A stretch of DNA of 7,562 nt from Flavobacteriales bacterium UBA1937 (GTDB lineage Bacteria; Bacteroidota; Bacteroidia; Flavobacteriales; Weeksellaceae), in contig DDFD01000032.1 in assembly GCA_002337005.1 (NCBI GenBank), forward strand, positions 1 to 7,562, written 5' to 3'. The notes beneath the pieces were generated by a model, which was not told where the DNA came from, did not search any database, and saw nothing but the letters and a program-made list of their open reading frames with translations. The position numbers and the translations under genes were made by a program. Below, in pieces: positions 1 through 5,843 of this stretch. Numbering within the stretch: position 1 is the stretch's first letter; the number at the start of each line of letters is the position of its first letter.

Positions 1-1162
1 TAAGCCCCGAAAGTACCAAACTAATGAATGCCATCAATATTAATCCCCAGCCTACACTTGGTGATTTTATGAAGTATGCTTCTAAACTATCTCCTATTAA
101 ATTTAATGTAAGAACACCTAAACCTACACCTACAAACCCCGAAATTACAGTAATTACAATACTTTCTTGCATAATCAGAGCAATAATACTTTTGGGTTTA
201 GCACCTATCGCTTTTCTTACCCCTATTTCTTGTGTTCTTTCCTTTACAATATAGACCATTATATTACTAATGCCTATGATTCCTGCCAATAGAGTTCCCA
301 TTCCTATAAATCCTACGATAATGGTGATAACGAATAAAAACATAAAAGAATCTTTAAGACCTTCTGCACGGTTGTGTACACCTACACCGTTTTCGTCATC
401 TGGAGAAACTTTTTTTCTCGCTTTTAATTCTTTTTCTAGCTGATTACTGTATTCTATAGCTTGTTCAGGATTTAATTTTTCGTCATAAGCAATAAAAACG
501 GTACTTATAGTGTCAGAACTTTTTTTCATTTGTTGAAGAGTCGAAATAGGTACACTAATCATTCTTTCGTCCCAGTCTCCACCGTCGTCAGAAAAAACAC
601 CAATTACTTTAAAATTACTTCCATTAATTTCGAGTTCTTTACCAATTGGGCTACCATTTTTAATAAGGTCACGCTGTACCATTCTCCCAATTACCGCTAC
701 ATATTGATTGTTATTAATATCTCTCGGAGTAAAAAATCTTCCGTCTAGTAGTTTTCTGTTTTCTATTTGTACTTCGTCTTGGTTAGCTCCAGAAATTTGA
801 TAATTTCCACTTTCTTTACCATATTTTACAAGCAAATTGGTAGAATATCTAGGTGTAGAATATTGTACTTTTTCTGGATGAGAATTAATAATAGCATCAT
901 AATCACTATTATTAAGTGTAACAGTTCTATCTGCCTGCAAACCACCGTATGCAATGTTGGTCTTGCCTGTATATATGGTGATAAGATTTTGAGCATCTCT
1001 GGTAAAACCTTCCTGAAATGCATTCTGAAGACCATTACCAATCCCGAAAAGCACAATAAAAATATACAAACCTAGTGCTACAGTAAAACCTGAAAGCACC
1101 GTTCGCAATATATTACTGCGAATAGATCCAAAAATTTCTTGCCAACGGTCTATATCAAACAT
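1..1162 (-). CDS. MacB/FtsX-family ABC transporter permease (C-terminus cut by window edge)
   Basis: Inner-membrane permease of a MacB-type ABC transporter, which couples ATP hydrolysis by its partner to export or mechanical work across the periplasm. I translated it by hand: an uninterrupted frame of 387 codons runs from ATG at 1162 to the left edge. It begins MFDIDRWQEIFGSIRSN. A first membrane helix spans about residues 20-42, then a large soluble periplasmic (MacB_PCD-like) domain about 43-267, then FtsX-domain helices at about 271-300, 333-356 and from 371 on. The FtsX cytoplasmic motif TQEIGVRKAIGAKPKSI (310-326) is plain. Family members in Bacteroidetes are roughly 400-420 residues, so only a few tens are missing. 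It lies 80 bases downstream of the ATPase gene on the same strand, so the two are probably one operon. The substrate cannot be read from the sequence. Confidence 0.93.
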   Translation of the reverse strand, partial: MFDIDRWQEIFGSIRSNILRTVLSGFTVALGLYIFIVLFGIGNGLQNAFQEGFTRDAQNLITIYTGKTNIAYGGLQADRTVTLNNSDYDAIINSHPEKVQYSTPRYSTNLLVKYGKESGNYQISGANQDEVQIENRKLLDGRFFTPRDINNNQYVAVIGRMVQRDLIKNGSPIGKELEINGSNFKVIGVFSDDGGDWDERMISVPISTLQQMKKSSDTISTVFIAYDEKLNPEQAIEYSNQLEKELKARKKVSPDDENGVGVHNRAEGLKDSFMFLFVITIIVGFIGMGTLLAGIIGISNIMVYIVKERTQEIGVRKAIGAKPKSIIALIMQESIVITVISGFVGVGLGVLTLNLIGDSLEAYFIKSPSVGWGLILMAFISLVLSGL

Positions 1163-1173
1163 GCTTTTTTATT

Positions 1174-1201
1174 TGTTCAAAATTTTGAGTTCAAAGTTTT
1201 T
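1174..1201. repeat. degenerate 7-bp-period repeat tract 1
   Basis: On the plus strand the bases divide into consecutive heptads TGTTCAA, AATTTTG, AGTTCAA and AGTTTTT, where heptads one and three are near copies and two and four are related, giving a 14-bp super-period. It lies in the gap between the ABC ATPase stop and the permease start. It is one of four such tracts in this window. Confidence 0.55.
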
Positions 1202-1239
1202 AATACCATCATTTCACCTCCTGCATTATTTACAGACAT
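1177..1239 (-). other. possible 20-codon mini-ORF with a full Shine-Dalgarno sequence
   Basis: A 20-residue frame (MSVNNAGGEMMVLKTLNSKF) opens 4 nt after the ATPase stop codon and closes 14 nt before the permease start. It contains AGGAGGTG (minus strand, 1222-1215), a full match to the usual 16S anti-Shine-Dalgarno sequence, placed before tandem ATG codons at 1212 and 1209. Its last part overlaps a 7-bp-period repeat tract, which argues against a conserved peptide. It may instead act as a leader or translational-coupling site for the permease. I would not annotate it as a gene without conservation or ribosome-profiling support. Confidence 0.2.
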
Positions 1240-1242
1240 TCA

Positions 1243-1932
1243 TTATAAAACGACTTGCTGTATATATTCATCTATTTCTATTAATCCATCTTTTAGATGT
1301 ACATTTCTTTTGGTCTGCGCCGCTACATCTGGTTCGTGTGTTACTACGATAATCGTTTTTCCTTCGTTATTGATATCCTGAAGAAGTTTCATAATATCAT
1401 GCGTTGTTTTACTATCTAGCGCACCTGTAGGTTCGTCTGCTAGAATTACTTTAGGATTTGTGATTAAAGCTCTAGCAATGGCAACACGCTGTTTTTGTCC
1501 ACCAGAAAGTTCATTTGGTAAATGATTTGCCCATTGCGTCAATCCTACTTTTTCTAGATATTCCATAGCTCGCTGCGTTCTTTCTTTTCTAGGAATATTT
1601 TGATAATAAAGCGGAAGCGCTACATTTTCTAGTGCTGTTTTATAGCCAATAAGATTGAAGGATTGGAAAACAAATCCCAAAAATTTACTTCTATATTCTG
1701 CAGCTTTTACTTCGGTAAGATGCTCAATAGGAATACCGTCTAGTTCATAGATTCCAGAATCTTTTTCGTCTAAGATTCCTATAATGTTAAGCAATGTAGA
1801 TTTGCCAGAACCAGAACTTCCCATAATGGAAACAAATTCGCCTTCGTCTATGCTTAGGTTTATTCCCTTCAAAACGTGGAGTTTACTTTTTCCTGTATCG
1901 TAGGATTTATGTAAGTCTTTAATTACTAACAT
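1243..1932 (-). CDS. ABC transporter ATP-binding protein, MacB/LolD type
   Basis: Cytoplasmic ATPase that powers the adjacent MacB/FtsX-type permease. With the start at 1932 the protein is 229 residues, the normal length for LolD/MacB-type ATPases. Visible motifs in order: Walker A GSSGSGKST (38-46), Q-loop glutamine in FVFQSFNL (Q90), signature LSGGQKQRVAIARAL (142-156), Walker B VILADEPTGALD (162-173) and switch histidine in VVTHE (H199). The LADEPTGALDS run is typical of the LolD/MacB/FtsE subfamily. An in-frame ATG at 1965 would add 11 residues (MVKIYLFRKNL). I prefer 1932 because the domain normally begins at MLVIKDLHKSY. As is common in this phylum, no Shine-Dalgarno site precedes it. 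It is the first gene of the minus-strand pair. I found no exact TAnnTTTG promoter element upstream of it. Confidence 0.95.
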   Translation of the reverse strand: MLVIKDLHKSYDTGKSKLHVLKGINLSIDEGEFVSIMGSSGSGKSTLLNIIGILDEKDSGIYELDGIPIEHLTEVKAAEYRSKFLGFVFQSFNLIGYKTALENVALPLYYQNIPRKERTQRAMEYLEKVGLTQWANHLPNELSGGQKQRVAIARALITNPKVILADEPTGALDSKTTHDIMKLLQDINNEGKTIIVVTHEPDVAAQTKRNVHLKDGLIEIDEYIQQVVL

Positions 1933-2366
1933 TAAGTTTTTTCTGAATAAGTAGATTTTTACCACGATATGTTACAAAAGTTTTTTGCTTAATTTTTAAT
2001 TTTTACTGTTTAATTATATTCTCCTTTGAGATAGAGGTTTTGAAGGTTTTGTTTAACTAAAAATGCCTTGTAAACATTAATTTTTAGGGTGTAATGGTGT
2101 CAAATGCTTTAGTATAGGTGCTTCTGTGTTAATGTGGAAAACTTTTAGGGCTAAAAATCAAAAATTTAACATCATGATGCCATTTTCACTTTCTTTTTTT
2201 AAGTTCAATCTCTATTTTTGTATTCGTGTCCTGAGCGAAAAATGTGAAATTAAAATTCATATTTATTTCTTTTAAGTTTTTGTAATTCAATGAATTGTAA
2301 AATAATTTCAGGAAATCATTAGTATTAAAAAGAAAAGTTTAACATTTAACATAAAACAGATTAACT
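1933..2366. other. divergent intergenic region between the ABC operon and nrdB
   Basis: These 434 bases hold no supported gene. They must carry the promoters for both the minus-strand ABC pair and nrdB. The octamer CTAAAAAT occurs at 2057-2064 and 2151-2158 on the plus strand and at 2080-2087 on the minus strand. The first and third positions in the stretch form an inverted repeat with a 15-base spacer (2057-2087). A second compact palindrome TTTTAG-GG-CTAAAA lies at 2143-2156. I looked for a paired NrdR-box arrangement, which often regulates RNR genes in other phyla, and saw none. Confidence 0.6.
2190..2220 (+). promoter_or_regulatory. candidate nrdB promoter (Bacteroidetes -33/-7 type)
   Basis: TATTTTTG at 2213-2220 matches the Bacteroidetes -7 consensus TAnnTTTG. 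A TTTC at 2190-2193 sits 19 bases upstream, near the expected place of the -33 TTTG/TTG element, though with one mismatch. Transcription from here would give a 5' untranslated region of about 140 bases before the nrdB ATG at 2367. In such AT-rich DNA a chance match is possible. Confidence 0.4.
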
Positions 2367-3341
2367 ATGGGAATTTTTGACAAACGAATCAGCTACAAAC
2401 CTTTTGAATATCCTGAAGTTTTACAATTTGTAGAAGCTATCAATAAATCTTTTTGGGTACATTCTGAAATAGATTTTACAGCTGATGTACAAGATTTCCA
2501 CTCTAATCTAGAACCTTACGAACAAAATGCTGTAAAACATGCACTTTTGGCAATTGCACAAATAGAAGTTGCGGTAAAAACTTTTTGGGGTAATCTATAT
2601 AATCATATGCCAAAACCAGAGCTCAATGGTCTAGGAGCTACTTTTGCAGAATGTGAATTCCGTCATAGTGAGGCGTATTCTAGATTGTTAGAAGTGCTAG
2701 GTTATAATGATGAATTTAATAATGTGGTAGAAATTCCTGCCATCAGAGAGAGAATAGATTATCTAAACACTGTTTTAGCCAACGCAAAATCTACCAATCC
2801 GAAGGAATATGTTTCTTCTTTGTTATTATTCTCTATTTTAATAGAAAATGTATCCCTATTTAGTCAGTTTGCTACCATTTTATCTTTCACAAGGTTCAAA
2901 GGATATATGAAAAACGTTTCTAATATTATCGCTTGGACTTCTGTTGACGAGCAAATTCATGCCAATGCTGGGATTTACCTCATCAATAAAATCCGTGAAG
3001 AGCAACCAGATTTATTAACAGATGCAGATATCGAAGATATTTATAGTTTAGTAGATCGTTCTGTAGAATTAGAAGCTAAAATCTTAGATTGGATTTTTGA
3101 AGCGGGAGAAATTTCGATGTTTACCAAAGAAGATTTACTTAATTTTATGAAATATAGAGTAGATGATTCTTTAAAGAAAATCAATATGAAAACCCGTTAC
3201 AATGTTTCTCCTGAACAATACAGACCGATGATGTGGTTCGAAGAAGAGGTTTTTGCTAACTCTATGGATGATTTCTTTGCCAAAAGACCTGTAGATTATA
3301 CCAAACACGATAAGAGTATTACCGCGAATGATTTGTTTTAG
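2367..3341 (+). CDS. nrdB: class I ribonucleotide reductase, radical-generating (beta) subunit
   Basis: The small subunit of aerobic ribonucleoside-diphosphate reductase. It holds the dimetal site and stable tyrosyl radical that start catalysis in NrdA. The product is 324 residues. By alignment from memory with E. coli NrdB, the metal ligands are E67, E97, H100 (ECEFRHSEAY), E160 (ILIENVS), E195 and H198 (VDEQIH), and the radical tyrosine is Y104, seven residues after E97 as in E. coli (E115/Y122). All are present, so this is the tyrosyl-radical type, not an R2lox-like or tyrosine-less variant. The protein begins at the ferritin-like domain (MGIFDKRISYKPFEYPE) and has no N-terminal ATP-cone, unlike the NrdB of some flavobacteria. 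The C-terminal tail (TANDLF) would dock to NrdA. The start is preceded by an A-rich stretch. nrdA follows 838 bases downstream, separated by a small ORF and repeats. Confidence 0.97.
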   Translation: MGIFDKRISYKPFEYPEVLQFVEAINKSFWVHSEIDFTADVQDFHSNLEPYEQNAVKHALLAIAQIEVAVKTFWGNLYNHMPKPELNGLGATFAECEFRHSEAYSRLLEVLGYNDEFNNVVEIPAIRERIDYLNTVLANAKSTNPKEYVSSLLLFSILIENVSLFSQFATILSFTRFKGYMKNVSNIIAWTSVDEQIHANAGIYLINKIREEQPDLLTDADIEDIYSLVDRSVELEAKILDWIFEAGEISMFTKEDLLNFMKYRVDDSLKKINMKTRYNVSPEQYRPMMWFEEEVFANSMDDFFAKRPVDYTKHDKSITANDLF

Positions 3342-3348
3342 ATTTTTT

Positions 3349-3376
3349 GCTGGATGAAGGAAGCTGGAAGTTTCTC
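3349..3376. repeat. degenerate 7-bp-period repeat tract 2
   Basis: Directly after the nrdB stop the bases divide into heptads GCTGGAT, GAAGGAA, GCTGGAA and GTTTCTC. The first and third differ by one base. GGAAGCTGGAAG-type heptad runs are, from memory, frequent in Chryseobacterium-like intergenic regions. It begins 7 bases after the stop codon. Confidence 0.5.
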
Positions 3377-3383
3377 TACTCTC

Positions 3384-3404
3384 ATCAAAATTATAGATTT
3401 TGAT
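3384..3404. repeat. perfect 8-bp hairpin downstream of nrdB
   Basis: ATCAAAAT (3384-3391) and ATTTTGAT (3397-3404) are exact inverted copies around a 5-base loop. No T-run follows, so it does not look like an intrinsic terminator. It could protect the 3' end of the nrdB transcript or simply be part of a repeat. Confidence 0.45.
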
Positions 3405-3435
3405 ACTTCTCTGAAAGAGGGGAATCTTTCTAATA

Positions 3436-3553
3436 AAATTGATTTTTAAATGGCGCGAGCGAAGCGAGCGTCGATTGTTTTCAAAGTGAATAACGTAAAC
3501 AATAATCAATAGGAACGGACTTTAGTCCGTTTTTAAAATGGAAAAATCAATTT
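3436..3553. mobile_element. 118-bp MITE/REP-like element with 12-bp terminal inverted repeats
   Basis: AAATTGATTTTT (3436-3447) and its exact reverse complement AAAAATCAATTT (3542-3553) bound a 118-bp unit. Inside are a GC-rich block with the direct repeat GCGAGCG-AA-GCGAGCG (about 3455-3470), an inner inverted pair ATTGTTT/AAACAAT (3474-3480 / 3497-3503) and the GGACTTTAGTCC hairpin (see terminator entry). I see no target-site duplication and no coding capacity beyond a chance 20-codon frame. The nested symmetry is the evidence. Mobility is inference, and a structured RNA or a REP-like sequence are alternatives. Confidence 0.4.
3514..3534 (+). terminator. terminator-like hairpin between nrdB and the small ORF
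   Basis: AACGGACT (3514-3521) and AGTCCGTT (3524-3531) are perfect inverted copies, followed by a short T-run to 3534. The GC-containing core and U-tract fit a weak intrinsic terminator. A related unit, GGAACGAGT-A-ACTCGT (3635-3650), shares the GGAAC prefix but lacks a T-run, so both may belong to one repeat family and terminator action could be incidental. Confidence 0.5.
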
Positions 3554-3681
3554 AGCTTTAGCCAAAACCTAAAAATTTAATTTTTAGAAAAATTAGGAGA
3601 TTGCTTCGTACCTCGCAATGACAACCTTATAAAAGGAACGAGTAACTCGTAACACGAACCTCGAAACAAAACATACAACTT
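3554..3681. repeat. mosaic of short palindromes and a GTCATTGCGAGG-type repeat
   Basis: Three pieces are visible. CTAAAAATT-T-AATTTTTAG is a near-perfect palindrome (3569-3587). On the minus strand, 3622-3597 reads GTCATTGCGAGG followed by TACGAAGCAATCTC. From memory, variants of this GTCATTGCGAGGnnCGAAGCAATCTC unit are scattered between genes in many unrelated bacteria. ACGAGT-A-ACTCGT (3638-3650) is a third hairpin. None of the three codes for protein, and together they fill the leader of the small ORF at 3682. Confidence 0.5.
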
Positions 3682-3930
3682 ATGACGCCAGAAATTATAG
3701 ATGAAGTACAATTTACCAGATCAGAAAATTTCCATTTAGGGGAATTTATCTATATGGGAATGGGAAAAGTAAAAGAACAAACAGTTTGTATAGCAGTAGC
3801 TTATAAAATAGATTATTGTATTAAAAAAGCTTTACAGTTTGAAGAAGCAGATGCTAATGTGACTTTCACTCACATTAATAAAGTGAAAATTGGCGAACTA
3901 GAGCGCTGTAGAAAATTTGAGTGGAATTAA
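3682..3930 (+). CDS. unrecognised 82-residue protein encoded between nrdB and nrdA
   Basis: I do not recognise this family. The frame begins MTPEIIDEVQFTRSENFHLGE and ends ERCRKFEWN. The protein is soluble-looking, with no signal peptide or membrane helix. It has a hydrophobic stretch TVCIAVAYKIDYCIKKAL (about 34-51) that could be a strand plus helix core, and cysteines at 36, 46 and 76 but no CxxC, so it does not look like an NrdH/glutaredoxin reductant. It is also far too short for the flavodoxin NrdI and shows no phosphate loop. Its position between the two RNR subunit genes on the same strand, with an A-rich stretch before the ATG (ACAAAACATACAACTT), suggests a real gene and possibly an RNR-linked role. 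That role is inference only. Flanking gaps of 340 and 249 bases are full of repeats. Confidence 0.6.
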   Translation: MTPEIIDEVQFTRSENFHLGEFIYMGMGKVKEQTVCIAVAYKIDYCIKKALQFEEADANVTFTHINKVKIGELERCRKFEWN

Positions 3931-3974
3931 AAAAAAATCCAGAGGAACGACAAATTGTTAGAAGAAAAGATTTG

Positions 3975-4001
3975 TGTAAACCTCAACCGAAGAAATTTAC
4001 A
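3975..4001. repeat. TGTAAA/TTTACA inverted repeat
   Basis: TGTAAA (3975-3980) and TTTACA (3996-4001) are exact inverted 6-mers 15 bases apart, just upstream of the larger hairpin element at 4009-4092. From memory of similar flavobacterial sequences they may be one composite repeat. Confidence 0.3.
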
Positions 4002-4008
4002 TGAATAA

Positions 4009-4092
4009 ATAGCCCTGATTGCAGTGAAAATCCTTTTTCTTGGCTTGGGATACGAGATGGAAAAGAAAAAGATGATAACGGAAAGCAGGAAG
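4009..4092. repeat. flavobacterial hairpin repeat of the AGCCCTGATT...GGAAAGCAGGA type
   Basis: The unit starts ATAGCCCTGATTGCAGTG and ends AACGGAAAGCAGGAAG. Between them, CTTTTTCTT (4033-4041) and AAGAAAAAG (4063-4071) form a perfect 9-bp stem that extends through ATC/GAT past one bulged C. Outer CCTG (4014-4017) and CAGG (4086-4089) can pair as well. I recall closely similar units (conserved ends, variable stem sequence) as recurrent intergenic elements of Flavobacterium and Chryseobacterium genomes. Conserved ends with a variable complementary stem point to a structured RNA or REP-like element. It lies between the small ORF and nrdA. Confidence 0.55.
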
Positions 4093-4107
4093 ACAAGTAA
4101 TAAGAAT

Positions 4108-4121
4108 GCAGAACTGTCTGC
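4108..4121. repeat. short hairpin upstream of nrdA
   Basis: GCAGA (4108-4112) and TCTGC (4117-4121) form a 5-bp stem with loop ACTG. No T-run follows. Its role is unknown, and it could be part of the nrdA leader. Confidence 0.3.
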
Positions 4122-4124
4122 TAC

Positions 4125-4166
4125 AAATTAAATATTAAATTTAGAATATTGAATTTGGAATATTTT
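4125..4166. repeat. degenerate 7-bp-period repeat tract 3, directly before nrdA
   Basis: Six consecutive heptads can be read: AAATTAA, ATATTAA, ATTTAGA, ATATTGA, ATTTGGA and ATATTTT. Odd and even heptads alternate, giving a 14-bp super-period. The tract ends 13 bases before the nrdA ATG, so it occupies the place of the ribosome-binding and leader region. Confidence 0.6.
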
Positions 4167-4179
4167 TTAAATAGAGATT

Positions 4180-5838
4180 ATGGAAGAACAAAATACACCA
4201 ATTTGGTGGCTAAATGATGAGTCTGAGCAAATGCTAAACAGAGGGTATCTCTTAAAAGGAGAAACCGTAGAAGGTGCTATAGACAGAATTACTACTGCCG
4301 CTGCTAAAAGATTATACAAACCAGAATTAATTCCTGCATTCAAAGAAATGATTACCAAAGGTTGGATTTCTTTTTCGTCTCCTGTTTGGGCGAATATGGG
4401 AACTCAGCGTGGTTTGCCGATTTCTTGTTTTAATGTACACGTTCCGGATTATATCGAAGGAATTACTCATAAATTAGGCGAGGTAATTATGCAGACCAAA
4501 ATCGGAGGTGGTACTTCTGGTTATTTTGGTGAACTGCGTAACAGAGGAACTGCCGTTACAGATAATGGTAAATCTTCTGGTGCTGTTTCTTTTATGAAAT
4601 TGTTTGATACCGCAATGGATGTGGTTTCGCAAGGTGGTGTAAGACGAGGTGCTTTTGCAGCGTATCTGGATATAGACCACGGTGATATCGAAGAATTTTT
4701 AAATATCAAAGAAATTGGTAGCCCTATTCAGAATTTATTTATGGGAGTTTGCGTTCCGGATTATTGGATGCAAGATATGATAGACGGAGATATGGAGAAG
4801 CGTAAAATTTGGGCTAAAGTGCTAGAATCTCGTCAGAAAAAAGGACTTCCGTATATTTTCTTTACTGATAATGTAAACCGAAACAAACCGCAGGTTTATA
4901 AAGATAAAGGTGCTGTAATTAATGCAAGTAATCTGTGTTCAGAAATTATGTTGCCTTCTACTGCAGACGAAAGTTTTATCTGTTGTCTTTCTTCTATGAA
5001 CTTAGAATTATATGACGAATGGAAAGATACCAATGCCGTAAAACTAGCTATTTATTTTCTAGATGCGGTACTTTCTGAATTTATAGATAAAACCGAAGGA
5101 AATTACTATTTACAAGGTGCTAGAAATTTTGCTTTAAGACACCGAGCGCTTGGTTTGGGCGTTTTAGGTTATCATTCTTACCTCCAAAAAAATATGATTC
5201 CTTTTGAAAGTATGGAAGCAAAAATGTTTAATGCAAAAGCTTTCAAACAAATTCAAGAGCAATCTATTATAGCGTCTAAAGAATTAGCAAATATCTATGG
5301 CGAACCAGAAGTACTGAAAGGATATGGTCTTAGAAATACCACTACCATGGCTATTGCACCTACTACTTCTTCATCAGCTATTTTAGGGCAAACTTCACCA
5401 GGAATTGAACCTTTTGCTTCTAACTATTACAAAGCAGGTTTAGCGAAAGGAAATTTTATGAGAAAAAATAAATATTTGGCGAAACTTCTCGAAGAAAAAG
5501 GATTAGACAACGAAGATGTTTGGAGAGAAATAATGCTGAATCACGGTTCTGTACAACACATGAAGGAACTTTCACAAACCGAAAAAGATGTGTTTAAAAC
5601 CTTCAAAGAAATTTCTCCTATGGAAATTATTACACAAGCGGCACAACGCCAACAGTATATAGATCAAGCACAATCTTTGAACTTGAACATCCCTGCTTCT
5701 TTGGCGATAAAAGATGTCAACAATCTGATGATAGAAGCTTGGAAAATGGGCGTGAAAACCTTGTATTATCAGCGTTCTCAATCTGTTTCTAAAGAATTGA
5801 TGGTGAATTTTGTGACGTGTAGTTCTTGCGAAGCGTAA
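4180..5838 (+). CDS. nrdA: class I ribonucleotide reductase, catalytic (alpha) subunit without ATP-cone
   Basis: Large subunit that reduces ribonucleoside diphosphates to deoxyribonucleotides using the radical supplied by NrdB. The product is 552 residues, well below the ~760 of E. coli NrdA. It begins directly in the R1 N-terminal helical domain (PIWWLNDESEQMLNRGYLLKGET) with no ATP-cone before it. Expected active-site residues by alignment from memory: redox cysteines C83 (PISCFNV) and C268 (FICCLSSMNL, followed by an extra C269), thiyl-radical C253 with N251 and E255 (SNLCSEI), radical-transfer tyrosines Y529-Y530 (TLYYQRSQS) and a C-terminal reductant-shuttle pair C547/C550 (TCSSCEA). The GGVRRGAF...HGDIEEFL region (152-173) belongs to the substrate/specificity part of the barrel. 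The stop is followed by a heptad tract and a strong terminator. The missing cone implies that no dATP overall-activity switch exists in this subunit. Confidence 0.97.
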   Translation: MEEQNTPIWWLNDESEQMLNRGYLLKGETVEGAIDRITTAAAKRLYKPELIPAFKEMITKGWISFSSPVWANMGTQRGLPISCFNVHVPDYIEGITHKLGEVIMQTKIGGGTSGYFGELRNRGTAVTDNGKSSGAVSFMKLFDTAMDVVSQGGVRRGAFAAYLDIDHGDIEEFLNIKEIGSPIQNLFMGVCVPDYWMQDMIDGDMEKRKIWAKVLESRQKKGLPYIFFTDNVNRNKPQVYKDKGAVINASNLCSEIMLPSTADESFICCLSSMNLELYDEWKDTNAVKLAIYFLDAVLSEFIDKTEGNYYLQGARNFALRHRALGLGVLGYHSYLQKNMIPFESMEAKMFNAKAFKQIQEQSIIASKELANIYGEPEVLKGYGLRNTTTMAIAPTTSSSAILGQTSPGIEPFASNYYKAGLAKGNFMRKNKYLAKLLEEKGLDNEDVWREIMLNHGSVQHMKELSQTEKDVFKTFKEISPMEIITQAAQRQQYIDQAQSLNLNIPASLAIKDVNNLMIEAWKMGVKTLYYQRSQSVSKELMVNFVTCSSCEA

Positions 5839-5843
5839 TAGAA

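Noticed and set aside
24..1075. Plus-strand frames at 24-254, 530-748 and 767-1075 and a minus frame at 826-1056
   Set aside because: They lie inside the intact minus-strand permease frame, which has clear FtsX motifs. The alternatives have no family features.
1139..1381. Plus-strand frames at 1139-1381 and 1161-1352
   Set aside because: They overlap the ends of the permease and ABC ATPase genes on the opposite strand and have no recognisable motif.
1933..1965. Upstream ATG at 1965 as the ATPase start
   Set aside because: It would add 11 residues before the normal domain start at MLVIKDLHKSY. The ATG at 1932 fits the family length.
1933..2366. NrdR operator pair upstream of nrdB
   Set aside because: I looked for two ACAnTATnTTGT-like palindromes at regular spacing and found none convincing.
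3171..3509. Minus-strand frame across the end of nrdB and its downstream repeats
   Set aside because: It overlaps strongly supported nrdB and a structured repeat; its composition is not protein-like.
3450..3512. Twenty-codon frame starting ATGGCGCGAGCG
   Set aside because: It lies wholly inside the TIR-bounded repeat element and reflects the GCGAGCG direct repeat, not a conserved peptide.
3342..4179. CRISPR array or tRNA in the repeat-rich RNR gaps
   Set aside because: The repeats differ from one another and have no regular spacers; no cloverleaf with a TTCGA-type arm could be drawn.
4167..4709. Minus-strand frames at 4167-4358, 4474-4680 and 4521-4709
   Set aside because: They are opposite-strand shadows of nrdA, whose frame is intact and has all catalytic motifs.
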